In this document: one piece after another, positions 24,441-33,198 of the stretch
Layout: the number at the start of each line of letters is the position of its first letter
Numbering within the stretch: the first letter of the stretch is position 1
Source of the DNA: CAYJAY01 sp964368445
Lineage (GTDB): Bacteria; Bacillota; Clostridia; Oscillospirales; Ruminococcaceae
DNA: 57,069 nucleotides
NCBI GenBank assembly: GCA_964368445.1
Contig: CAYJAY010000012.1
Coordinates: 1 to 57,069, forward strand
Reading direction: 5' to 3'
The notes under the pieces: generated by a model
Database searches by the model: none
The model's input: only the letters and a program-made list of their open reading frames with translations
What the model was told of the DNA's origin: nothing
Translations under genes and position numbers: made by a program

Positions 24441-25454
24441 TTAAAATAATGTTACTGCGAAAAATGCCAACGCACAGCCGACAACGGTTATAAAACAAAA
24501 CAAAAGCACAATAGCTATTTCGGAATATCCGCTCATCTCAAAATGATGATGGATAGGGGTCATCTTAAATATTCTTTTACCTTTGGTTATTTTAAAATAT
24601 GAAACTTGAATCATAACCGAAAGCGCTTCGCAAAGATATATAATACCAACAAGGACAATTATCGTCGGGAACGAGATCCCAAACGACATGGCAACAACCG
24701 CGCCGCCCAAAAACATCGACCCCGTGTCCCCCATAAAAACTTTTGCAGGATAGAAGTTCCATATAACAAACCCAATACACGACCCCGCAATAGCTGTTGC
24801 AAACAGTCCCGTTCCGAAATATCCAACAAACGCCGATATAATGATAAACCCGAGCGAAACAAAGAAAGTTACGCTTCCCGCAAGCCCGTCTATACCGTCG
24901 GTCAAGTTAACCGCGTTAACAAAAAACGAAACGAAAACTACCATTATAGGAAAATAAAAAATACCAAGTTCGATAGAACCAAAAAAAGGAATTTCAACCG
25001 CCGTGCCAATGCCCGCAAAATAATACATCGCCACCACATAGACTGTTGACACAAAAAACTGTAAAACTAATTTACCTTTTGCGGTGAGCCCGAGGTTTTC
25101 TTTGTGTGCTATCTTTGTGTAATCGTCGATAAATCCGATTAATCCAAACGCAAGCGCCACTCCAAAACCTGAAAAAAGCCTTATGTTTTCAATCTTATAC
25201 TGATCGTTAAGAAACTCGGGCATATCTATTATAAGCGTTATATATCCGACAACAAGAGCGACAGCAGAGCCTAAAATCATCATAAGTCCGCCAATTGTCG
25301 GGGTTCCTTCTTTATTTTGGTGCCATACAGGGCCTATTTTATTTATAGTTTGGCCATACTTAAGACTTTTTAACCATGGGATAAGGAAATATCCTGATAT
25401 CCCCGTTAGCCCTATTGCGACAAAAGCGCAAACAAGCATTGCTGTTTTATTCAT
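24441..25454 (-). CDS. mraY: phospho-N-acetylmuramoyl-pentapeptide transferase MraY
   Basis: A 337-residue polytopic enzyme that makes lipid I from UDP-MurNAc-pentapeptide and undecaprenyl phosphate. It has the early GTPTIGGLMMI, the catalytic Asp pair in GFIDDYTK, NAVNLTDGIDGLA, FMGDTGSMFLGG, and the HHHFE motif. An ideal GGAGG lies 6 bases before the ATG. In most Firmicutes murD follows mraY, but here ftsW follows directly with a 13-bp gap. Confidence 0.97.
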   Translation of the reverse strand: MNKTAMLVCAFVAIGLTGISGYFLIPWLKSLKYGQTINKIGPVWHQNKEGTPTIGGLMMILGSAVALVVGYITLIIDMPEFLNDQYKIENIRLFSGFGVALAFGLIGFIDDYTKIAHKENLGLTAKGKLVLQFFVSTVYVVAMYYFAGIGTAVEIPFFGSIELGIFYFPIMVVFVSFFVNAVNLTDGIDGLAGSVTFFVSLGFIIISAFVGYFGTGLFATAIAGSCIGFVIWNFYPAKVFMGDTGSMFLGGAVVAMSFGISFPTIIVLVGIIYLCEALSVMIQVSYFKITKGKRIFKMTPIHHHFEMSGYSEIAIVLLFCFITVVGCALAFFAVTLF

Positions 25455-25561
25455 TGTATCCTCCGATTATAATACCATTTTGCTCGTGTCAGAAACTGAC
25501 GCTTATCAAAGACCGACAGGTATTTTTTATGTTAAACATAAATATTTTTATTCAAACTAGT

Positions 25562-26926
25562 CTACCGTTCTATCTCATAGAACATCTCGATTACTTCTTC
25601 AAGTTTAAGTCCTCGGCTTGCCTTGAACAAAACAACGTCTCCCGAATGTGCGGTCTTTGCAAGATATTTTGCAACTGCGCTTTTGTTCTCGAAATGCTCA
25701 ACACAGATTACCCCGGCGGCCCTTGCGGCGTCGGCGCAATATTTCATGTTTTCGCCATAACACAAAAGAACATCTACTCCACATCTTGCCGCGACAACCC
25801 CAAGAGATTTATGAGCATCGCGGGTAATCTCTCCAAGAGTTAACATATCCCCCAAAACCGCTATTTTAATTCCTTTGCTTTGCATGGTGGAAAGCGTTTC
25901 AAGCGCGGCTTTCATAGAATCGGGATTAGCATTGTAACAATCCTCGATAACGGTTATTCCGTCATGGTACACTATGTTTTGACGCATTCCGGTTGGACGA
26001 TAGTTTTTAAGCGCCTCGGCGGCGCGCTTTGGGTCAAGGCCTATCCTAGTTGCCGCGGTATATGCCGCAAGCGCGTCAAGAAGGTTGTGTATACCAACGG
26101 TTGGAATCATCGCTTTAAATGAACCGCTTATTCTGTCGCTGATTGTAAATTCTGTAGACATTGCTCTTGTCATGATATTTTTTGCAACAACATCCGCTTC
26201 AAGGTTGTTTACTGCATAAGTAACGGTGTCGACTTTAAGATCGTTCTTTGCCCTTAAAAGCATCTCATCGTCACCATTTAAAACAAGAATTCCATCTTTT
26301 GAAAGTCCTTCAACAATCTCGAGTTTTGCTTTTAAAATATTTTCAATCGAGCCCAAAGTGTCGATATGAACAAGCCCTATAGCGGTTATAATCGCAACTT
26401 TCGGTCGCGCCGCAAGTGTGAGCTTTTCAATCTCACCGCTAGCACACATCCCCATCTCAAGAACTGCGAGCTCGGTTTCTTTATTCATGTTAAATATAGT
26501 TGTCGGAAGCCCAATTTCATTATTAAAGTTCCCTTGATTTTTAAGTGTGTTTCCGAAACTTTCAAAGATAGCCGCGAGCATCTCTTTTGTAGTTGTCTTT
26601 CCGACGCTTCCTGTAACACCCACAACCTTTGGATTAAACTCGGCGCGGTAGTTTCCCGACATCTCAATAAAGGCATCCTTTGTGTCGTTTACAACTATCT
26701 GTTCTATCTCACTTTCGCTCCTTCTTGAAACAACCGCTGCAACAGCTCCGAGCGAAAAGGCTTGTTTGACATAGTCGTTTCCATCTAGTCGTTCGCCGAC
26801 TATAGCAACAAACACCGAGCCTTTTGTAACCTTTCTTGAGTCGGTAACAACATCAACCACAAGCGCCTCGGGATTGTTTGTAATTCCAACACCTTTTATT
26901 AAATCTTTTAACTTTATCGGAACCAT
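25562..26926 (-). CDS. murF: UDP-N-acetylmuramoyl-tripeptide-D-alanyl-D-alanine ligase MurF
   Basis: A 454-residue Mur ligase. The N-terminal UDP-binding domain starts IKGVGITNNPEALVVDVVTDSRKV. The ATP loop GVTGSVGKTTTKEM is at about 105, GNFNNEIGLPTTI is the MurF-specific substrate motif, and VIEDCYNANPDSMKAAL is in the C-domain. It adds D-Ala-D-Ala to the UDP-MurNAc tripeptide. Its ribosome site is AAGAAAGGA with about 12 bases to the ATG, very similar to the leaders of ftsL and the PBP gene. A 107-bp gap separates it from mraY. Confidence 0.96.
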   Translation of the reverse strand: MVPIKLKDLIKGVGITNNPEALVVDVVTDSRKVTKGSVFVAIVGERLDGNDYVKQAFSLGAVAAVVSRRSESEIEQIVVNDTKDAFIEMSGNYRAEFNPKVVGVTGSVGKTTTKEMLAAIFESFGNTLKNQGNFNNEIGLPTTIFNMNKETELAVLEMGMCASGEIEKLTLAARPKVAIITAIGLVHIDTLGSIENILKAKLEIVEGLSKDGILVLNGDDEMLLRAKNDLKVDTVTYAVNNLEADVVAKNIMTRAMSTEFTISDRISGSFKAMIPTVGIHNLLDALAAYTAATRIGLDPKRAAEALKNYRPTGMRQNIVYHDGITVIEDCYNANPDSMKAALETLSTMQSKGIKIAVLGDMLTLGEITRDAHKSLGVVAARCGVDVLLCYGENMKYCADAARAAGVICVEHFENKSAVAKYLAKTAHSGDVVLFKASRGLKLEEVIEMFYEIER

Positions 26927-26972
26927 TTTTATGACCGTCCTTTCTTCTGCTCGAAACCTTCACCTTTAAAAG

Positions 26973-28403
26973 TTAATTTGCGAAATATTCCTCTACTATC
27001 TCACGTTCATCAAAATATATCGTACATCCGTCAAGCACCTGATAATCTTCATGCCCTTTGCCACATAACATTAAAACATCATCCTTTTTAATGTTATCAA
27101 GCGCCCAAATAACTGCATTTCTTCTGTCGGGATGCGCCGTGAATTGGACATCACAGCTTTCAATCAGCTGTTTAATTTGGTTTATCGTAACCATTGGATC
27201 TTCGGTTCGAGGGTTGTCAGACGTGAGCACCACTATATCGGAATAGCGACACACCGCCTTTGCCATGTCGGGGCGTTTTGCCGCGTCTCTGTCCCCCGCA
27301 CAACCGAACAGCGTTATCATTCTGCCTTTTACAAACGGCTTTATCGAACTTAAGAGATTTTCAAGGGCGTCTCCTGTGTGGGCAAAATCACAGATAACTG
27401 TTTTGTCATCTTTTGAATACAAAACCTCACATCTTCCTTTAACGCCTCGCGTGTTGGAAACCGCTTCGCATGCCTCTTTTTTGTTTATTCCAAGTGCAAA
27501 CAGACTGCACACTGCAAGCATAGCGTTTTGAACCGAATAAACCCCCGGCATGTTAACCGAAATTCTTTCAACAAATCCAGTGCCGTTCAAAATAAACTTC
27601 GCGCCGGAGATAGAATACTTTATATCCTTTGCTGTATAATCCGAATCGTTCAAACTTACCGAAACGGTAGTTTTAGATATATTTATCTCGCTTTCAAGTG
27701 CCTTCCCATAGTCGTCGTCTATGTTGATAACGGCGTGTTTTGCAAAGTTAAACAAAAGTTTCTTTGCGTTATAATAATTTTCAAACGTCCCGTGATAGTC
27801 GAGATGGTCTCGTGTCAAGTTGGTAAACACGGCCACGTCAAAGTCAATCCCAAAAAGTCTCCCTTGTTCTAATCCTTGGGACGATGCTTCCATAATAATA
27901 TACTCACAGCCGGCTTTAACCATTCTATCCATAAGCGCCGCAAGATCCCATGGCTCGGGAGTTGTAAACTTTGCCGGTATCACCGTCCCCGCAACCTCAC
28001 AACATATCGTACCAACAAGGCCACATTTCCTCCCTAAATTTTCAAGTGCTTGTTTTATGATGTTAGTGATGGTGGTTTTTCCGTTTGTTCCCGTAACCCC
28101 AATAATCTTTAACTTTTCGTTTGGGTTGCCAAAAAAAGCTTGACAAAGTGCCGCGTTTGCCGCCCTTGTGTCTTTAACGACAATCTGCTTGTCAAGCGAA
28201 AGATCTCGCTCACAAACAACAGCACAGGCCCCATTTTCAAGCACCTGTTCGGCTATAGTATGCGAATCGAAGTTATTACCCTTTAAACAAACAAACAACG
28301 AACCTTTTTTTACTTTTCTTGAATCAATAACGATGTCATAAACTTCACAGTTCGCAACCTCGCCGTTAAACTCGATTCCTTTTATTATATCATATAATTT
28401 CAT
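26973..28403 (-). CDS. murE: UDP-MurNAc-tripeptide synthetase MurE, meso-DAP type
   Basis: A 476-residue Mur ligase that adds the third peptide residue. GVTGTNGKTTITNI is the ATP loop near residue 109, TTPEPWDLAALM and ASSQGLEQGR are MurE substrate motifs, and the DNPR motif (LTSDNPRTEDP) marks enzymes that add meso-diaminopimelate rather than lysine. GHEDYQ lies near the C-terminus. The organism therefore probably has DAP-type peptidoglycan. A GGAG site precedes the ATG. Confidence 0.97.
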   Translation of the reverse strand: MKLYDIIKGIEFNGEVANCEVYDIVIDSRKVKKGSLFVCLKGNNFDSHTIAEQVLENGACAVVCERDLSLDKQIVVKDTRAANAALCQAFFGNPNEKLKIIGVTGTNGKTTITNIIKQALENLGRKCGLVGTICCEVAGTVIPAKFTTPEPWDLAALMDRMVKAGCEYIIMEASSQGLEQGRLFGIDFDVAVFTNLTRDHLDYHGTFENYYNAKKLLFNFAKHAVINIDDDYGKALESEINISKTTVSVSLNDSDYTAKDIKYSISGAKFILNGTGFVERISVNMPGVYSVQNAMLAVCSLFALGINKKEACEAVSNTRGVKGRCEVLYSKDDKTVICDFAHTGDALENLLSSIKPFVKGRMITLFGCAGDRDAAKRPDMAKAVCRYSDIVVLTSDNPRTEDPMVTINQIKQLIESCDVQFTAHPDRRNAVIWALDNIKKDDVLMLCGKGHEDYQVLDGCTIYFDEREIVEEYFAN

Positions 28404-28452
28404 TATTTTCTCCGAATATACAAAATTAAAAAAATAATTCGTATATTAAAAA

Positions 28453-30672
28453 CTATACCGCGTCATCTTGCGTAGTGGTATCCACAAACTCAACCGTAAC
28501 AACCGTTCCAACCGGAACAGAAAACTCTGCTTGATAGTCTTGTGAAACAGCAATTGCTTGATCTGAAACGGGGCCTAACATCTTTATGTTAAGGTTAAAT
28601 TCTTTAAGAAGATCGGTAGCTTCGGTTATCGTAAGCCCTAACACGTTTGGAACTTCAACAATCTGTTCCTCTTCTATCTCTTCTGTGTATAGTATTACAG
28701 AAGACGAACGCGGGGTTGCCTGCCAAGCTTCGGGAAACTGTCGCAAAACCTCTGTTCCCTCGCCCACAACAAAATACGAAAGTCCAACGCTGTTAAGTCT
28801 TGAATACGCGGCGGTTAACGAATAACCCTCGACATTTGGAACCGACACATCGACGTTTTGTATCTCGTCTTCAGTGTAAACAGGCTCTACACCAAGATAG
28901 GAAAGCGTGTTGGACATGACCGAGGCTATGACAGGCCCTACAAGTGTTGTACCATAAATTGAATAGCTGTCTGTTTCATCAAACAATATTAAGCAGGCTA
29001 TTTCGGGGTCGTCTGCCGGGGCAACAACGCTAAACGACGCAACATAAACCCCCTCTTCTCCGCCGAGTTTTTGCGACGTTCCACTTTTTCCGCCTAATCT
29101 GTAACCGGCAACATACGCATTTTTTCCACCCGCAAGATTAATAACCTCTTGCAAAAGTCCCGTCATCGTTTCAGACGTTTCGGCGCTTATGACCTGTCGC
29201 TTGACTTCTGTCCCGAAACTTTCAATAACATTTCCGTCATCGTCCACTATCTCTTTGACTATATGCGGTTCGATAAGATATCCGCCGTTTACTACCGCCG
29301 AAAAAGCCGTTATCATCTGTATTGGGGTAATTGCGTTAGATTGACCAAACGAGCTACTAGCAAGCTGTACTATGCCGTATTCGCTTTCTCTGTAATATAT
29401 GCTTGACGCTTCACCCGGAAGGTCTATCCCTGTTTTTTCGGTCAAGCCAAAAGCCCTAAAATAATTATAAAAATTTTCTACCCCCATGTCTATACCCATC
29501 TGTATAAACGCAGGGTTACAGGAATTCACAAGAGCCCCTTGGAAATCAAGAGTTCCGTGTCCGTCAAGGTTTGCGCAACTTATCGAAACGTCGCCCGTGA
29601 CGTGATATTCGCCGGAGCAATGGTAGGTGTTGTTAAGTGTGGCGTTGCCCGTTTCAAGCGCCGCCGACGCTGTTACAGCTTTAAAAACCGAACCCGGCTC
29701 ATATAGTTCGAGTATCGCTTTGTTGTTCCATTGAAGTTGTTGTGCTTGCGACGTTGCCGCCGCTCTTTCTTCACTGTCGGTAATCTCCTCTATTTGAGCC
29801 CGTGTTTCATCGTCAAATATGTAAAACGGTTCGTTTGGATCAAAATCACCTTTTGTCGCCATAGCGAGTATCTCGCCTGTGTTGACATTCATAATTATTC
29901 CACTTGCACGATTTTTAACTTTATGTTCCTTAACCGCCGTCTCAAGCGCCGATTCCAGATAATGTTGTATCATCTCGTCGACGGTTAGAATTAGGTTGTT
30001 TCCTTTTTGAGCGTCATAAACCGTCTCGTATTCATAATCCATATCTCTTCCAAGTGCATTTTTAGCCGAAACAACCCTTCCCGAAACTCCGCTTAAATAG
30101 TCGTCGTAATATGCTTCGATCCCCGAAAGCCCATAGTTGTCTGTTCCGACAAACCCCAAAACTTGAGCTAGAAAATTCCCATACGGATAATATCTTTTTG
30201 TATCTTCGTTAAACGCAATTCCTCTTAAACCCTGCTCGGAAATATACGCCCTAAGTTGGTCTACAACCGGCTGGTCAACCTTAAGTTTAATAATCGAATA
30301 ATATGTGTTTTCTTCGCATTTTTCAAGAACGGTTTGTTTATCAACCTCTAAAAACATCTCCATGGCGGTTGCCACAGCTTCACGTTGTTCCACTTCAATC
30401 TCAAGCGGAGAGATGGCCACCGTCCACACAGGCGCACTTTCCGCAAGCACGTTCATGTTTCGATCGTATATAGTTCCTCTGTCCGCCGCTATCACGGTGT
30501 CACGAAGTTGCTGAGACAGTGCAAGCGAGCTATATCTTTCATAGCCTACAACAGATATATTAAAAAGCACAAAGATCAAAAAAATAAAGCAACCGGAAAG
30601 AACTGTAATGACAAACGCAATCCTTCTCTTCATCCCTATTTCGTCGTTCACATTATTTCTTTTGTTGCTCAT
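28453..30672 (-). CDS. ftsI: class B penicillin-binding protein with two PASTA domains (FtsI/SpoVD)
   Basis: A 739-residue septal transpeptidase. It has a basic N-terminus, one membrane helix at about residues 17-40, and a dimerisation domain. The transpeptidase domain carries SxxK in EPGSVFKAV, SxN in VNSCNPAFI and KSGT in LGGKSGTSQK. Two PASTA units start VSVPNVEGYSL and VEVPNVLGLTI. It cross-links septal peptidoglycan with the SEDS partner encoded downstream. A longer frame starts with TTG 14 codons upstream, but this ATG has AAGAAAGGA ahead of it. Bacillus carries separate pbpB and spoVD here; the single copy may serve both division and sporulation, or a second copy lies elsewhere. Confidence 0.93.
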   Translation of the reverse strand: MSNKRNNVNDEIGMKRRIAFVITVLSGCFIFLIFVLFNISVVGYERYSSLALSQQLRDTVIAADRGTIYDRNMNVLAESAPVWTVAISPLEIEVEQREAVATAMEMFLEVDKQTVLEKCEENTYYSIIKLKVDQPVVDQLRAYISEQGLRGIAFNEDTKRYYPYGNFLAQVLGFVGTDNYGLSGIEAYYDDYLSGVSGRVVSAKNALGRDMDYEYETVYDAQKGNNLILTVDEMIQHYLESALETAVKEHKVKNRASGIIMNVNTGEILAMATKGDFDPNEPFYIFDDETRAQIEEITDSEERAAATSQAQQLQWNNKAILELYEPGSVFKAVTASAALETGNATLNNTYHCSGEYHVTGDVSISCANLDGHGTLDFQGALVNSCNPAFIQMGIDMGVENFYNYFRAFGLTEKTGIDLPGEASSIYYRESEYGIVQLASSSFGQSNAITPIQMITAFSAVVNGGYLIEPHIVKEIVDDDGNVIESFGTEVKRQVISAETSETMTGLLQEVINLAGGKNAYVAGYRLGGKSGTSQKLGGEEGVYVASFSVVAPADDPEIACLILFDETDSYSIYGTTLVGPVIASVMSNTLSYLGVEPVYTEDEIQNVDVSVPNVEGYSLTAAYSRLNSVGLSYFVVGEGTEVLRQFPEAWQATPRSSSVILYTEEIEEEQIVEVPNVLGLTITEATDLLKEFNLNIKMLGPVSDQAIAVSQDYQAEFSVPVGTVVTVEFVDTTTQDDAV

Positions 30673-30770
30673 ATATATGTCTATCCTTTCTTCACTGCGA
30701 AACTTTTTCGACAATGTGATCCTAGTGGCTCACATTAGAATCGCAACGTTTTAGGCGCTATTGCGCTATT

Positions 30771-30798
30771 AAAAAAAGTTCAAATCACACGATTTGAA
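30771..30798 (-). terminator. intrinsic terminator or attenuator between ftsL and the PBP gene
   Basis: On the minus strand, a perfect TTCAAATC/GATTTGAA stem with a 4-base loop is followed by seven T. It lies after the internal promoter and about 100 bp before the PBP start codon, so it could end the mraZ-rsmH-ftsL transcript or attenuate the next one. Confidence 0.6.
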
Positions 30799-30879
30799 AA
30801 CACAAAACCAACTACTAAAAAGTCAATTATCAACCTTTTTTCCTACGCTCGGTTTTAGTGTTTTCAACTGTATTGATAT

Positions 30880-30908
30880 ATTATAACAAATAATGCTTTT
30901 TTAGTCTA
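30880..30908 (-). promoter_or_regulatory. internal dcw promoter ahead of the PBP gene
   Basis: On the minus strand, TAGACT is followed after 17 bp by a perfect TATAAT. It lies in the 317-bp gap between ftsL and the PBP start. Confidence 0.5.
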
Positions 30909-30989
30909 TTTACACATCCTTTGCAAAACACTTTAATAAAAACTCTTTGCCAAAAGTTCATTTTTTTGTTGTCTGCTAATTACATTTTA

Positions 30990-31466
30990 TTATTTAACAA
31001 TTAAATCTATTACAGAATTCCAAATTTCTTTAAGTTGCTCGTAACCTGTTTCGGGTTGTGAGGCAATCTCTATCTTATTTTGGTCGTTAAGTTTAATGTA
31101 TGTGACTTGATTTGAGTCACGTTTAATCAACCCCAGTTCGTTTCTCGCATAATCCTCGATTGATTTAAGCGAAACCATGCTTTCAAGTTGATAGTTATAA
31201 TAAGCATTTTCGCTTTTAAGCGCATTCAGTTCGGTGTTTGCGTTGTTGACATCGGTTTGAACTTCGATAAGCCTTGTTCTACTGTTTACCGTTAGCGCCA
31301 TGAAGAAAATCAAGATAAGCGCCTCCAAAACAACAACTAGGTTAATCTTGTTTTTTTTGCGCAATGCTTGCTCTTTCTTTGTTGGTTTCACTTTTAAAAC
31401 CCTAATGTTCGGAGCATAGCTGTCTTGCGAAAAGCTGTTAAGATCATACGCTACGTTTGATTTCAT
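30990..31466 (-). CDS. ftsL: FtsL-like septum protein
   Basis: A 158-residue small bitopic protein. The cytoplasmic part is basic (KPTKKEQALRKKNK). One membrane helix (INLVVVLEALILIFFMALTV) is followed by a leucine/asparagine heptad region (VQTDVNNANTELNALKSEN) and a YARNELGLIKRDSNQVTYI segment typical of FtsL/DivIC proteins. It bridges FtsQ and the FtsW-PBP pair. An alternative ATG four codons upstream directly abuts the AAGAAAGGA site, which is too close. The start used here gives the same spacing as the PBP gene. Assignment rests on position and topology, since sequence conservation in this family is low. Confidence 0.82.
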   Translation of the reverse strand: MKSNVAYDLNSFSQDSYAPNIRVLKVKPTKKEQALRKKNKINLVVVLEALILIFFMALTVNSRTRLIEVQTDVNNANTELNALKSENAYYNYQLESMVSLKSIEDYARNELGLIKRDSNQVTYIKLNDQNKIEIASQPETGYEQLKEIWNSVIDLIVK

Positions 31467-31576
31467 CTTTATAACCATCCTTTCTTAAATATAAAACTTT
31501 GTTTGCAACATTTGTGTGCATTTTCGTATAGAAATTTCAAGTTGTACGACTTAAAGTCGCAATACAAAATATTACT

Positions 31577-32512
31577 TTAAAGTTTCTCAACAATTCTAAG
31601 TTTAGCGCTGTGTGAGCGATTGTTTTGTTCAAGTTCTTCACTTGAAGCTACTATAGGTTTTTTTGTTATAAGTTTTGCTTTCGCTTTTCCATTACATATA
31701 CAAACAGGGTATTCTTTTGGACAGGTGCACGAAATCAACAGCGAGTTAAAAAACTGTTTCACAATCCTGTCTTCGGACGAATGAAAACTTATAACACAAA
31801 ATCTCGCTTGTGGGTTCATGATATCAAATATCTCTTCAAGGCCTTTTTTTAAAACATTATACTCGTCGTTAACCGCTATCCTTAGACCCATGAAGGTTTT
31901 TTTTGCCGGGTGTTTTGATTTTCTTCGATAGGACGGCGGAACAGACGACAACACAATATCAGAAAGTTGAGCTGTCGTTTCAATAGCATTTTGTTCGCGA
32001 ACAGCTATGATTTTTCTTGCAATAGGCCCCGCAAATTTTTCTTCGCCATATCCCCCGATTATCTCGCAAAGTCGCTCAAACGTCGCGGTGTTAACTATCT
32101 CCTCTGCCGATATTCCGCTTTGCGACATACGCATATCCAACTCGCCGTCAAACCTGTGGGAAAACCCACGCTTTGCTGTGTCAAGTTGATGTGAAGACAC
32201 CCCAAGGTCGAGCAAAGCTCCGTCTATCGCAACATTTTTTTCAAACAACTTTTCTTTCGCTTGAGAGAAATCCGAATGTATAACCTCGACATTGTTGTTT
32301 TGTTTAAACCTTTCTCTAAGCACAACAATCGCGTCGGGGTCTTTGTCAAAGCAAAAAAGCCTTCCGTCTTGGTTTAAGCGTTTTTGTATCTCGAAAGAAT
32401 GCCCGCCTCCTCCGGCGGTTCCATCTATATAGTTTCCGTCTTTTTTAATGTTAAGCCCATCGATAGTCTCTTTGAGAAGCACCGGGAAATGTTTGAAATT
32501 TATCTCTATCAT
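31577..32512 (-). CDS. rsmH: 16S rRNA m4C1402 methyltransferase RsmH
   Basis: A 311-residue class I SAM methyltransferase. HFPVLLKETIDGL, YIDGTAGGGGHS (SAM binding), FCFDKDPDA, GALLDLGVSSHQLDTAKRGFS and the C-terminal FCVISFHSSEDRIVKQFF are signature motifs. It modifies C1402 in the decoding centre. It is the second gene of nearly all dcw clusters. Here it starts 1 bp after mraZ with no separate strong ribosome site, suggesting translational coupling. Confidence 0.97.
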   Translation of the reverse strand: MIEINFKHFPVLLKETIDGLNIKKDGNYIDGTAGGGGHSFEIQKRLNQDGRLFCFDKDPDAIVVLRERFKQNNNVEVIHSDFSQAKEKLFEKNVAIDGALLDLGVSSHQLDTAKRGFSHRFDGELDMRMSQSGISAEEIVNTATFERLCEIIGGYGEEKFAGPIARKIIAVREQNAIETTAQLSDIVLSSVPPSYRRKSKHPAKKTFMGLRIAVNDEYNVLKKGLEEIFDIMNPQARFCVISFHSSEDRIVKQFFNSLLISCTCPKEYPVCICNGKAKAKLITKKPIVASSEELEQNNRSHSAKLRIVEKL

Positions 32513-32513
32513 A

Positions 32514-32933
32514 TTATAAATCCAGTCCTTCCATTTGACTGTCGAAAACGGCGGAGTCTATCTCGCTGCTGCGTTTAATCCATTTTTCTTTATCCCATAT
32601 CTCGGCTCTGTCCATGACGCCAATTATCGCTATATCTTTATCAAGCCCTGAACGTATCCTTAAATTTTCGGGGATTAAAATTCTCCCTTGCTTATCCGGT
32701 TCGGCACAACACGCGTTAGAAAACAAAAAGCGTTGAATATCTCTCGCCTTGGATAGCGATTGATTTTTTAGCTTTTCGCATACTTTTTCCCACTCTTGCT
32801 CGGAAAAAACAACCAAACAATCGTCCAACCATCGGGTTATGAAAAAACGTTCTCCAAGCTCTTCACGCAGTTTTGAGGGAAATATAATTCTTCCCTTAAC
32901 ATCAATCGTATGATAATATTCGCCGGTTAACAT
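32514..32933 (-). CDS. mraZ: transcriptional regulator MraZ
   Basis: A 139-residue protein made of two SpoVT/AbrB-like halves: GEYYHTIDVKGRIIFPSKLREELG and CAEPDKQGRILIPENLR. MraZ binds repeats in its own promoter and controls the division cluster. Four such repeats at 10-bp spacing lie 50-85 bp before the start codon. It is the first gene of the cluster. Confidence 0.96.
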   Translation of the reverse strand: MLTGEYYHTIDVKGRIIFPSKLREELGERFFITRWLDDCLVVFSEQEWEKVCEKLKNQSLSKARDIQRFLFSNACCAEPDKQGRILIPENLRIRSGLDKDIAIIGVMDRAEIWDKEKWIKRSSEIDSAVFDSQMEGLDL

Positions 32934-32982
32934 CTTTCACACCCCCTTTGTTGAAAACTCTGTTGAAAACGTTTATAACTCA

Positions 32983-33018
32983 CCACTTTCAACCACTTTA
33001 AGCCACCAACCGCCACTT
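32983..33018 (-). promoter_or_regulatory. MraZ operator: four direct repeats at 10-bp spacing
   Basis: On the minus strand: AAGTGG, TGGTGG, AAGTGG, AAGTGG, each starting exactly 10 bp after the last, just downstream of the promoter -10 element. This is the arrangement of known MraZ box arrays. Three of the four are identical. Confidence 0.8.
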
Positions 33019-33025
33019 AATGGGT

Positions 33026-33054
33026 ATTATACTCTATTTTACAGATAAAATCAA
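33026..33054 (-). promoter_or_regulatory. main dcw promoter
   Basis: On the minus strand, TTGATT and a perfect TATAAT are separated by 17 bp. The MraZ boxes begin 8 bp downstream of the -10 element, so MraZ binding would block early elongation or open-complex formation. Confidence 0.8.
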
Positions 33055-33079
33055 TAGAAAAATTAAAGACATAAAAATA

Positions 33080-33135
33080 AAAAACATCCGTTTTATATGC
33101 GTTGTAACTTCACAACGATAAAAACGAATGTTTTT
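33080..33135 (-). terminator. bidirectional terminator between kinase gene and dcw cluster
   Basis: A long hairpin whose arms include AAAAACAT/ATGTTTTT, GTTTTAT/ATAAAAAC and CGTTGT/ACAACG, with small internal loops and T/A runs at both outer ends. It lies 64 bp past the histidine kinase stop and 26 bp before the dcw promoter. Confidence 0.7.
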
Positions 33136-33198
33136 GAAATGTTTAGTTTTATAATTGAATATAATGTATCTTTAAAAATAAAAATCCGACAACTAAGT

